30,208 nt of DNA, from positions 1-30,208 of the forward strand of contig DIYM01000016.1 of assembly GCA_002429045.1 (NCBI GenBank), written 5' to 3'. Below the pieces are notes generated by a model. It saw nothing but the letters and a program-made list of their open reading frames with translations, made no database searches and had not been told where the DNA came from. Each line of letters opens with the position of its first letter. The stretch's first letter is position 1. A program made the translations under genes and the position numbers. Shown piece by piece: positions 16,616 through 27,239 of the stretch. Source of the DNA: Phycisphaerales bacterium UBA6054. GTDB lineage: Bacteria > Planctomycetota > Phycisphaerae > Phycisphaerales > UBA1924.

Positions 16616-16793
16616 GGGATTGTAGGCATCGATGAAGACTTTTGATCCGACTGGAGGAAGGGCGAAACCCTCTTACTATGATCGCACGAAGGTATTTCCG
16701 GAACAAGACGTGAACTGATCGCGTGACCCCCTGTCGCCTGTTCCGCTTGCCCACGAGAGTCTGAAAACGGGAACCCCGAAGAGGAGGAGAGAC

Positions 16794-17597
16794 ATGAAGA
16801 CCCTGATCGCACTCGCCTTGACCGCCGCCGCCGGCACCGCGTTCGCGCAGCCAACCTTCCTGGCCACGCAGGGCAGCACGCTGCTCCGCTACACGGACGG
16901 CGCCGGCTCGGTCGATTCGTTCTCGCTGAGCGCACCGGTCATCGGTTTGACCACGAACCCGAGCGGTCAGATCCTCGCGTCCACCTCGAACCAGAACAGC
17001 CCCGCGCAGTTCTTCACGCTCGACGACCCGAGCGGCTCGCCCTCGCTGACCTTCCTCGGGGATTCCGTCGGCGACAACATGTTCACCAGCCTCACGTATG
17101 TCGGCGATGACCTGTTCGGCTTCTTCGATGGATCCCAGCAGCTCTGGTCCATCGACGACGGCACCTACCAGGGCACGCAGATCGGGTTCGTCGGCGTGAA
17201 CGACGTGACCTTCGGGGGCTCGGCGTACGACGACGCGACCGACACCTTCTTCGCGATGGGATACGACCTGAACACCTTCGAGGTCTTCGTCTACGAGATC
17301 GAGGATTTCAGCACGAACCCGTCCGGCACGCTGATCGGCAACACCGGGATCCTCGGCGACGGGATGTCGCTCGAGTTCTTCGACGGCGTGCTCTACGCGG
17401 CTATCCAGAACCGCACCACCGGGCAGTTCGAGCTTGGCTCGATCGACACCTCGACCGGCGCGTTCTCGCTCGAGCAGGTGCTCGCCGACACGTTCTCGCC
17501 CTCCGGTGACCCGACCTCGCTGGTCGTGATCCCCGCCCCGGGCACGTTCGCGATGCTCGGGCTGGGGGGCCTGCTGGCCGCCCGTCGCCGGCGCTGA
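16794..17597 (+). CDS. Secreted surface protein with PEP-CTERM-like sorting tail
   Basis: A 267-residue exported protein. Residues 1-19 are a signal peptide (ending AFA|QP). The body is rich in Thr, Ser, Gly, Asp and Phe with repeated short beta-strand units (LFGFFDGSQQLWSIDDGTY, FELGSIDTSTGAFSLE), which suggests a beta-propeller-like domain; I cannot name the family. The last 23 residues are VIPAPGTFAMLGLGG, a short hydrophobic stretch and AARRRR, the layout of PEP-CTERM sorting signals with PAP in place of PEP, a form common in planctomycetes. Such tails are removed by an exosortase or similar enzyme, which is not in this window. GAGGAGGAGAG directly before the ATG is a very strong ribosome-binding site. 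It ends in a clear terminator. Confidence 0.85.
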   Translation: MKTLIALALTAAAGTAFAQPTFLATQGSTLLRYTDGAGSVDSFSLSAPVIGLTTNPSGQILASTSNQNSPAQFFTLDDPSGSPSLTFLGDSVGDNMFTSLTYVGDDLFGFFDGSQQLWSIDDGTYQGTQIGFVGVNDVTFGGSAYDDATDTFFAMGYDLNTFEVFVYEIEDFSTNPSGTLIGNTGILGDGMSLEFFDGVLYAAIQNRTTGQFELGSIDTSTGAFSLEQVLADTFSPSGDPTSLVVIPAPGTFAMLGLGGLLAARRRR

Positions 17598-17621
17598 GCA
17601 CTGATCCGGATCATCTTTCTC

Positions 17622-17654
17622 GAACCGGCCGGCTTCTGCCGGCCGGTTTCTTTT
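17622..17654 (+). terminator. Intrinsic terminator of the PEP-CTERM-like gene
   Basis: AACCGGCCGGC (17623-17633) pairs perfectly with GCCGGCCGGTT (17638-17648) around TTCT, then TCTTTTG. It lies 25 bases after the stop codon and also separates this gene from the convergent one. Confidence 0.92.
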
Positions 17655-17669
17655 GCCCCGAGGGAACGC

Positions 17670-18479
17670 TCACTCGGGCTCGGGCTCGGCGTCGACGACC
17701 GGCAGCGGGTCGAGCACCGGATCCTGGCGCGACGCGGGCGGGATCGAGCCCGGCTCACCCCCCGAGACGACCGGCAGGAGCAACGGCTGGCCCGCGGGGA
17801 GCACCCCCACCACCGGCGTGCGCACATCGCGGACCGGGCCGCCCTTGAGAAAGTCCATCTCCCGGTACATCTGGCGGAGCGGGAACGCGACCACCGGCTC
17901 GTCGACCGAGCCATCGCAACGCTCGACGAGATGCGCAGAGACGATGCCCGCGATCTCGTCGTCCACGGGCCCGCCGTCACGCTCCCGGGCGGTCGCGACG
18001 ATCGCGCCGCGGAACGCGGCGGTGTTCGGGCTGAGGACGCACACCTCGCCCACGAAACCGGCGTCGAGCAGCGTTTCGGCCAAGACGGCGGGGTGCTTGG
18101 CGACAAACCGCTCGCTGGCCGCGGACCATTCCAACCCCTCGTGCAGCGCCCGCTCCCACGCCAGCCTCGCGTCGGCGATCAGGTCTGCCAGCGACTCGGG
18201 CATCGGTTCGCCCCGCCAGGCTTGGTTCAGCACGCCGCTCTGCTCTCGGATGAGCATCTCGGAGCGGTCCATCGCGAGCGGGCGTTCCTCGGGGTCCAGC
18301 CTGATCAGTTCCGGCAACGCCATGCTCGCGGCGTGCAGCGCGATCGCTGGCGCGATCGAGTCTTTCCAACGAGCGCCGTCCGCGTCGTCGGGCAACGCGA
18401 CCGCGGAGCGGGCGAACTCGGTCCAGCCGGCAAGGAGTGTCGCCCATGTCGCGGTCGCTGAGGAATCGGGATCATTCAT
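17670..18479 (-). CDS. Hypothetical protein translationally coupled to the CPBP protease gene
   Basis: A 269-residue, mostly helical soluble protein that I do not recognise. The first 120 residues are Ala/Leu-rich helices (FARSAVALPDDADGARWKDS, ALHAASMALPELIRLDPEE). A mixed part follows (GFVGEVCVLSPNTAAFRGA, then VAFPLRQMYREMDFLKGG). The end is a Pro-rich, acidic tail (DAEPEPE) that is likely disordered. No signal peptide or membrane helix is seen. The ATG at 18479 overlaps the stop of the CPBP gene as ATGA, the usual sign of translational coupling, so the two products are probably made together and may act together. No terminator is needed between them. Confidence 0.75.
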   Translation of the reverse strand: MNDPDSSATATWATLLAGWTEFARSAVALPDDADGARWKDSIAPAIALHAASMALPELIRLDPEERPLAMDRSEMLIREQSGVLNQAWRGEPMPESLADLIADARLAWERALHEGLEWSAASERFVAKHPAVLAETLLDAGFVGEVCVLSPNTAAFRGAIVATARERDGGPVDDEIAGIVSAHLVERCDGSVDEPVVAFPLRQMYREMDFLKGGPVRDVRTPVVGVLPAGQPLLLPVVSGGEPGSIPPASRQDPVLDPLPVVDAEPEPE

Positions 18480-19279
18480 CTGGAGATCGTATGGATCCCG
18501 AGCAGTCGGCCGAGCGCGGGGCGCTTTCTTGCGATCTCGGCGAGAGTGATCGCCGCGCCGACGGCCACGATTCTGGACCCGGTCACCGCCCATACGCCGA
18601 GGCTGTTCTGGTCCAGGATCCAGAGTTCCCACCACAGGTTCATGAACAGGTGCAGCGCGATGACGACCCAAAGATTCCAGTTCCATCGCCAGAAAAGCCA
18701 GGCGTACAGCACGCCGCCGAGCCCGATGAACGCCAGCCCGCCGGCCTCGTCCATCAATCCTTCCAACGAGTAGTTTCCAAGGTGGATCAGCCCAAACACC
18801 GCGCCCGAGAACAACGCGGCCGGCCAGATCCGCCAGCGTGCGAGCTGGACCAGCAGCCCGAACGCGAATGCCCTGAAGAGCCACTCCTCAAAGAATCCCG
18901 CCTGGGCCGTTCGGTAGAACAATCTCGAAAGGTCCGTTTCCTGCGGGCTCAGCAGCCCGACCACCAGCATCGGCAGCGAGCATGCGAATCCAACGCTGGC
19001 GCCGACGACAGCCCTGCGTTTTCCGATGAGGACCCCGAGCGTCGCCCCGTCTCGCCGGCCGATCTGCCCGAGCAAGAACCAGCCCGCGGCGATGCAACCC
19101 GTCCAGATCATGGGCTGGATCCACAACCTCAGGTGGATCGAGTAGTCGGTCGCGTTGGCTCGGTACCAATCGCTTCGGAAGAACGCTTTGGGAACCACGA
19201 CCGCGACCACGAAGCACAGCAGGATCACAGCGGCAGCCGCGTACCGCGAGGGACGGCCTCGGCCTGGTTCGGTGGTCAT
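18476..19279 (-). CDS. CPBP-family intramembrane glutamic metalloprotease (CAAX/Abi type)
   Basis: A 267-residue membrane protein with about seven to eight helices. It carries the three family motifs: EEWLFR (Glu131, Glu132, Arg136), FGLIH (Phe162, His166) and HLFMN (His210, Asn214), which form the active site of Rce1-like intramembrane proteases. Bacterial members act in bacteriocin immunity, protein maturation or unknown processing; which applies here cannot be said. The ATG at 19279 is the first that leaves the family domain intact; it has no Shine-Dalgarno sequence, and a complete intrinsic terminator ends only 20 bases upstream. A -10-like TACACT lies six bases before the ATG, so the message may be leaderless. 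It is followed, with a four-base overlap, by an unknown gene. Confidence 0.87.
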   Translation of the reverse strand: MTTEPGRGRPSRYAAAAVILLCFVVAVVVPKAFFRSDWYRANATDYSIHLRLWIQPMIWTGCIAAGWFLLGQIGRRDGATLGVLIGKRRAVVGASVGFACSLPMLVVGLLSPQETDLSRLFYRTAQAGFFEEWLFRAFAFGLLVQLARWRIWPAALFSGAVFGLIHLGNYSLEGLMDEAGGLAFIGLGGVLYAWLFWRWNWNLWVVIALHLFMNLWWELWILDQNSLGVWAVTGSRIVAVGAAITLAEIARKRPALGRLLGIHTISR

Positions 19280-19299
19280 CCAAGGAGTGTACAGGACAG

Positions 19300-19334
19300 A
19301 AAAACCCCCGGGCCGTGGTGGGCATGCCCGGGGG
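19300..19334 (-). terminator. Intrinsic terminator immediately upstream of the CPBP gene
   Basis: CCCCCGGGC (19305-19313) and GCCCGGGGG (19326-19334) form a perfect nine-pair stem with a 12-base loop. On the minus strand it is followed by TTTTT (complement of 19300-19304). It is oriented to stop transcription arriving from nrdJ and ends 20 bases before the CPBP start codon. Confidence 0.8.
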
Positions 19335-19743
19335 CGTAGGGCCTGGGCCCGGCGCGGTGGTGGAGGCCATGCGCTGGACCCGGCGTCGGTTGTGGCGCCC
19401 GAACCGGTCGAGGCTCGGGCGTTTCGCGGATGGCAAGGCGGCGGCCGACCCGGGGATGGGTCAGGGCGCCGAGGTCGGGGGTCGTTTCGGGCGCTCCGTG
19501 GCCGGATCGGCCTGTCCCGTCGTGCATCCCGATGGTGCCGGGGATCGGCTGGTCCGTGCCAAAGCCCCGCAGCGCACACTCCGTATGTTTGCTGACCTTG
19601 CTTCCTCCGGTGGGTCCCTGCCTTCGGGCAGGCCGCCCGCCTTGTGATCCATCTGCGAATAGACGATGCCATCTCGGCACGACCCACCGAACGGCTGCGA
19701 ACCGCACGCCGGCTGATGCCGGGGGGCGTGTCTCAGATCGTGC
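19335..19743 (-). other. Unassigned 409-base stretch between the nrdJ stop and its terminator
   Basis: Between the nrdJ stop and the next terminator on the same strand lie 409 bases with no recognised gene. On the minus strand they hold a hairpin CCTGCC-CGAA-GGCAGG (near 19617-19632), then CACCGGAGGAAG, which looks like a ribosome-binding site but has no ATG, GTG or TTG at the right distance. After it an open frame with G/C-rich third positions runs on, beginning roughly at SKHTECALRGFGTDQPIPGT. It may be a long nrdJ 3' UTR, a processed small RNA, or a small gene that has lost its start. None is proven. Confidence 0.35.
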
Positions 19744-23274
<3,531 letters not shown>

Positions 23275-23364
23275 GAATGGGATTCCAGCAAATGAGGCTA
23301 CAGGTTGTCATGAACCGGAAGAACGCGTCCAGCGTGATCCGGGACGATTCAAAATGAGAGAGGC

Positions 23365-23937
23365 TCAGTCGACCTTCGGCAGAGTCAGCCCCGCCTGGTC
23401 CTGGTACTTGCCCGCTTTGTCCGCGTAGGACACGGCGCACACCTCGTCGCCCTTGAGGAACACGAACTGGGCGATGCCCTCGTTCGCGTAGACCTTCGCG
23501 GGCAGCGGCGTGGTGTTGGAGATCTCCAGCGTGACCTTGCCGCGCCATTCTGGTTCCAACGGCGTGACGTTCACGATCAGCCCGCAGCGGGCGTAGGTGC
23601 TCTTGCCGACGCACAGCACGAGCACGTCGCGCGGGATGTCGAACCACTCGACGGTCTCGCACAGCGCGAACGAGTTCGGCGGGATGATCACGTGGTCGGT
23701 GCCCTGCTCCTCGGTGTTCACGGTGACCATGAGGTCGTCGGTGAACGCCTTGGGGTCGACGACGGTGATGCCCCCGGTGCGGGGGGTCGGGGTGAAGATC
23801 TTGAACACGGGCCCGACGCGGACGTCGTAGCCGTAGGAGGAAACGCCGTAGGAGATCGAGCCGGGGCGCTTGGTCGCGGGCTCGAAGGGCTTGATGTCGA
23901 TCAAGCTTTTGATCTGGGTATCGCACAGCACGCCCAT
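23365..23937 (-). CDS. dcd: dCTP deaminase
   Basis: A 190-residue homotrimeric enzyme that deaminates dCTP to dUTP, feeding thymidylate synthesis. SYGYDVR (34-40), KSTYARCGL (112-120, Ser113 and Arg117), PLEPEWRGKVTLEISN (126-141) with catalytic Glu138 at the same number as in E. coli Dcd, and the C-terminal KYQDQAGLTLPK lid are all present. This ending and length fit the monofunctional enzyme rather than the archaeal-type deaminase/dUTPase, though the two are hard to part by eye. The ATG at 23937 has GGAG seven bases before it. nrdJ follows after 90 bases with no terminator between, so the two probably form a nucleotide-supply operon. Confidence 0.95.
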   Translation of the reverse strand: MGVLCDTQIKSLIDIKPFEPATKRPGSISYGVSSYGYDVRVGPVFKIFTPTPRTGGITVVDPKAFTDDLMVTVNTEEQGTDHVIIPPNSFALCETVEWFDIPRDVLVLCVGKSTYARCGLIVNVTPLEPEWRGKVTLEISNTTPLPAKVYANEGIAQFVFLKGDEVCAVSYADKAGKYQDQAGLTLPKVD

Positions 23938-24954
23938 GGGGTCGCTCCGTCTGTTGCGGGCCGAAGCGGGGACGCTCGGCCGCGAGTCCTACTGGCCCCG
24001 CCCGGCTCCGCCGAGCGGAAGGGGACCAGCCTCCACTGATCGGGGCCACCCGAGCGTTCTGCGGGCATGAGCGGACGCGGCGACTCCTCCCCGTGGTTGC
24101 AAGAACCTCGGGGCGTGTTCGTCACGCCGATCTCGTGCTCGCGGCGACGCCGCTGGCTCCGCCGAACCCCTCGCCCACCGAGGGGAATCCGGACCGGGCT
24201 GACCGAACAGTGTACAAACACATGCCGGACACACAAGCCCGCTTTCGAGAATCACGGACGTCCGGTCTCCCGGCCGACTCGCGTTGGGAAGAGCCTGGAA
24301 CCGGTCGTTCCGAGCCCTGCGATTCTGGCGGTTGTGGACAACCTGTCGGCTGCTTCCAACTGCCCGATTCCACTGCACTTGCGGTGCCGCAGAATACACT
24401 GCCAATCTCTTCCACCCCCAACATATCGGCGATGAGACGGGCCGACACTGTAGCGGTACACAAGGGATTGTGGCGGGTTTCGTTGGATCTTTTTGGTGAA
24501 AAATCGAGCCCGAGACCGCCGGTCCGCATCGCGCCCCTGCTTGGGCGAACGACCGGCATCGCGACGGACCCGGCGCCCGGGTTCAGTAAGTCGCGTCCGC
24601 GGAAGGCGTTGAATTTCGGGACCGAGTTGGGCACCGGCGGGCGCCGGTCTGTTTGGATCTGCTCGTCCGAAGCACGCGAGGGGCGAAGAATTCTTCGGCG
24701 TGCGCGGCGCCGGATGCGAGGAAGTATCCACCGTCGGGCGCCACTCCCCCCCACCCCGGGCACGAATCGTTCGGTCTGGGACCCGAGTCAACGCGAGGAT
24801 TCGGTGCGGCGCGCCACGCACCGCGACCGGGATCCCGGGCGAGCGAGCCACTCGACGGATACCGTCTCGAGAGGCGTTGCGACGGGACACGTCGGCGGCT
24901 CACCCGCGAACGGGCCGATCGCCCGCACGACCGACCACGAGGGAATCGCATCCG
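23938..24954. other. One-kilobase gene-free stretch between dcd and the FlgI-like gene
   Basis: This divergent region must hold promoters for dcd-nrdJ (minus) and the FlgI-like gene (plus). Frames are open on both strands, but their translations are low-complexity Arg/Pro/Ser-rich and overlap one another, with no domain and no good ribosome-binding site. About 24200-24520 is visibly richer in A and T than its surroundings. Noted in it: a TTGTCCACA (minus strand, near 24337) one mismatch from a DnaA box, a small ACCGGC/GCCGGT hairpin (24633-24648), and the 14-base palindrome CGAAGAATTCTTCG (24684-24697). No cobalamin riboswitch core was recognised on the dcd side. Confidence 0.5.
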
Positions 24955-27003
24955 ATGACTGACCGATCGCAGACGCCGCCGCCCATCCGTCGCCAACGCC
25001 GGCTCCGCGAGGTTTGGCGCGGGGTGTCGGTGTGCCTGGCGGCGTGCATGCTCGCGGGAACGCTGGGGTGCAACCGCAACAAGCGTGAAGCCCCGCCGCG
25101 CCCGCGGCAGGCGGACTCGTCGAACCTTGTCGTGCGTGACATCCCGGCCCCGTTGCGGGGCACGGTCGGCGCCGAAGCGACGATCCGCGGGGTCCAATCG
25201 ACCCTGGTCTCCGGGATCGGGTTCGTCGTCGGGCTGAACGGGACCGGCGGGCTGACCATGCCCGAGCAGTACGCGGCGCACCTCGAACGCCAGATGGGCC
25301 TGAACGGGATCAACGTCTCCAATGAGGGTGAGAACAGCGCGATCGCGGGGCTGAGCCCGCGCCAACTGCTCCGTGACCCGAACACGGCGGCCGTGATCGT
25401 TCAGGCGGCGGTCCCGCCCGGAGCGGTGAGCGGTGAGACATTCGATGTGTACGTCCGCGCCATCAACGCGACGAGCCTGGAGGGGGGGAGCCTCTGGACG
25501 ACCGAACTGCGTGTCGGGCCTCCCTCTTCGTTCGGGGACCCGCAGGCGCGGATCCTGGGCAACGCGCGGGGCCCGATCTTCCTGAATCCCTTCGCCGAGC
25601 CGGGCACGGATTCGGCCGGCGTGCGCAAGACGGTCGGTCGGGTTCTCGACGGCGGGCAGATGAGTTTCCCAACCCTGATCGAGATCATCCTCGACAACCC
25701 GTCCCATCAGCGTGCGCGTCAGATCGCCAGCGCGGTCAACGCGGCGTTCCCGCGCGGTCCAGGAGACCTCGACCAGACCGCGCGTGGCAAGGACGAGACG
25801 CTGGTCCAGGTCCGCGTGCCGCTGCGGTACATCGAACGCCGCGAGGATTTCATCGAACTCATCCGGCACCTTCCCATCGATCAGTCTTTCCCGGAGACGT
25901 ACGCGAGGCGGTTCGCGACCACCCTGCGGAATGAGCCTTACCTATCTCGCCAGATGTCCTGGGGGCTGGAGGCGATCGGCGAGCGATCGAAGCCGTTCCT
26001 CGCCGAGTTGTACGATTCGTCGGATGCCGTCCCGAGGCTGTCGGCGCTGCGGGCGGGCGCGCGTCTGAACGATGCGCGGGCGGTGAGCGCCCTTCGTGAG
26101 ATCGCCAAGGACGGGCAGCGCGGGCTCAGGACGGACGCGATCAGCCTGCTGGCGCAGATCGACGCCGGTCCGATCGTCGATGACACGCTGCTGGGCCTGC
26201 TCGAGGAGCCCGATCTGTCGATCCGGGTCGAGGCTTACGAGGGGCTGATCGATCGGGCCATCAAGTCACAGCGCCGGAGGCTGGCCCTCGCGCGGGCTCG
26301 GGCCCGCCAGGAACGCCGGCTCGATCAGGCGATCTCGCTGTCCCAGATCGACGCGTTCGCCCAGGCCTATGTCCCGCCCGGAACACTGTTTGGCGTGTCC
26401 AGGGAACTGGTCGAAGGCAAGTTCTTCCTCGATCGCGTCCCGTTCGGGGACCCGCTGATCTACATCACCCAGCAAGGTGAGCCCCGGATCGTGGTGTTCG
26501 GCGATGACCCGCAACTGACGACGCCGATGCTGGTCAACGCGTGGTCGGACCGGCTCCTGCTCGCGTCGGACCGCGAGACCGACCCGATCAGGCTCTACTA
26601 CCGCGACGACGCGAACCGCCGGACGATCACGATGGACGAAGTCCCGGGCGATCTGGTGGGGTTCATCGAGTTCCTCGCCCAGCAGCCCACGCCCGAAGAC
26701 CCGCGCCCGGGCCTCGGGCTCGGATACGCCGAGGTGGTCGGCGTGCTGTACGAGTTGCAGGCGGACCGGGGGACGGCCGCGGCGTTCGCGACGGAGAACG
26801 ACCGCCTGCTCGCCGGGCTGCTCGAATCGGTCGAACCCGAACAGATCGAGATCAGGCCCGAAGCACCAGGCGGGGAGATCACGCTGGTCGCGTCCGACGA
26901 TCCCCGGCGTGAGGTCATCGAGCGCGAGCAATCCGGCTTGGTCCGGGAACGCCGTTCCTTGCTCGTACCGATCAACCCGCCAAGCGAAAGCCAGGAAAAC
27001 TGA
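24955..27003 (+). CDS. Probable lipoprotein with FlgI (flagellar P-ring)-like domain and helical repeats
   Basis: A 682-residue envelope protein. Residues 18-39 form a hydrophobic signal ending AGTLGC, a fair lipobox with Cys39 as the lipidation site. Residues 75-330 resemble FlgI, the flagellar P-ring protein: IRGVQSTLVSGIGFVVGLNGTGG (with Gly-Leu-Asn-Gly-Thr-Gly), NTAAVIVQAAVPPGAVSGETFDV, and SLEGGSLWTTELR match the ring-forming N-terminal part. Residues 390-490 are helical repeats of HEAT type (RLSALRAGARLNDARAVSALREIA, ending SIRVEAYEGLI). The rest is a mixed domain without a name. At nearly twice the usual FlgI length (about 370), with a lipobox in place of the usual signal and no other flagellar gene nearby, a simple P-ring role is doubtful. 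The ATG at 24955 has GAGGGA ten bases upstream. Confidence 0.8.
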   Translation: MTDRSQTPPPIRRQRRLREVWRGVSVCLAACMLAGTLGCNRNKREAPPRPRQADSSNLVVRDIPAPLRGTVGAEATIRGVQSTLVSGIGFVVGLNGTGGLTMPEQYAAHLERQMGLNGINVSNEGENSAIAGLSPRQLLRDPNTAAVIVQAAVPPGAVSGETFDVYVRAINATSLEGGSLWTTELRVGPPSSFGDPQARILGNARGPIFLNPFAEPGTDSAGVRKTVGRVLDGGQMSFPTLIEIILDNPSHQRARQIASAVNAAFPRGPGDLDQTARGKDETLVQVRVPLRYIERREDFIELIRHLPIDQSFPETYARRFATTLRNEPYLSRQMSWGLEAIGERSKPFLAELYDSSDAVPRLSALRAGARLNDARAVSALREIAKDGQRGLRTDAISLLAQIDAGPIVDDTLLGLLEEPDLSIRVEAYEGLIDRAIKSQRRRLALARARARQERRLDQAISLSQIDAFAQAYVPPGTLFGVSRELVEGKFFLDRVPFGDPLIYITQQGEPRIVVFGDDPQLTTPMLVNAWSDRLLLASDRETDPIRLYYRDDANRRTITMDEVPGDLVGFIEFLAQQPTPEDPRPGLGLGYAEVVGVLYELQADRGTAAAFATENDRLLAGLLESVEPEQIEIRPEAPGGEITLVASDDPRREVIEREQSGLVRERRSLLVPINPPSESQEN

Positions 27004-27239
27004 CCCCGGAGCGGCGGCGACCGTGGCGTGAGGCGGCGCAATCCGGCACGAAACCGGATATGCTTATCCCTCCGGGCCTGCGCCCGCTGGATGTGATCGA
27101 TCCTGAGTTGTGAAACAGCAAGGAACGCGTTTCCGCCCGATGCCCCGCCGACAACGCGCGGGATCGGGCAAGCCCGGAGGATTCGGGTTGGAACGCACGT
27201 CGGCCTGACCGGCGCAGCAGCACGGAGGTTGCGATTCTG

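Larger units (their letters stand above)
15995..16793. other. Gene-poor stretch between mdh and the PEP-CTERM-like gene
   Basis: About 800 bases without a gene I can support well. It should hold the mdh promoter and the promoter of the plus-strand surface-protein gene. The best -10-like sequence for the latter is TACTAT at 16674-16679, just after a small AGGG/CCCT hairpin (16659-16671), but its -35 is poor. All three minus-strand frames are open over several hundred bases, as expected at this GC; one is listed separately as a weak coding candidate. Confidence 0.5.

Noticed and set aside
19590..19640. Minus-strand GGAGGAAGC segment as bacterial SRP RNA
   Set aside because: It only superficially resembles the SRP domain IV sequence. 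The GGAA loop closing UCC/GGA and the symmetric loop bases do not line up.
24330..24345. DnaA-box-like TTGTCCACA as a sign of a replication origin
   Set aside because: It is a single site with one mismatch, with no cluster, no dnaA or dnaN, and no long AT-rich unwinding element.
24684..24697. 14-base palindrome CGAAGAATTCTTCG as an operator
   Set aside because: About two 14-base perfect palindromes are expected by chance in 30 kb, and no second copy or nearby regulator supports a binding site.
24093..24962. 289-codon plus-strand frame and the overlapping minus-strand frame 24252-24890
   Set aside because: They are mutually overlapping, low-complexity translations without ribosome-binding site or domain, and the plus-strand frame runs past the well-supported start at 24955.
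27060..27113. 17-codon open frame before smc as a leader peptide
   Set aside because: It has no ribosome-binding site and a length expected by chance.
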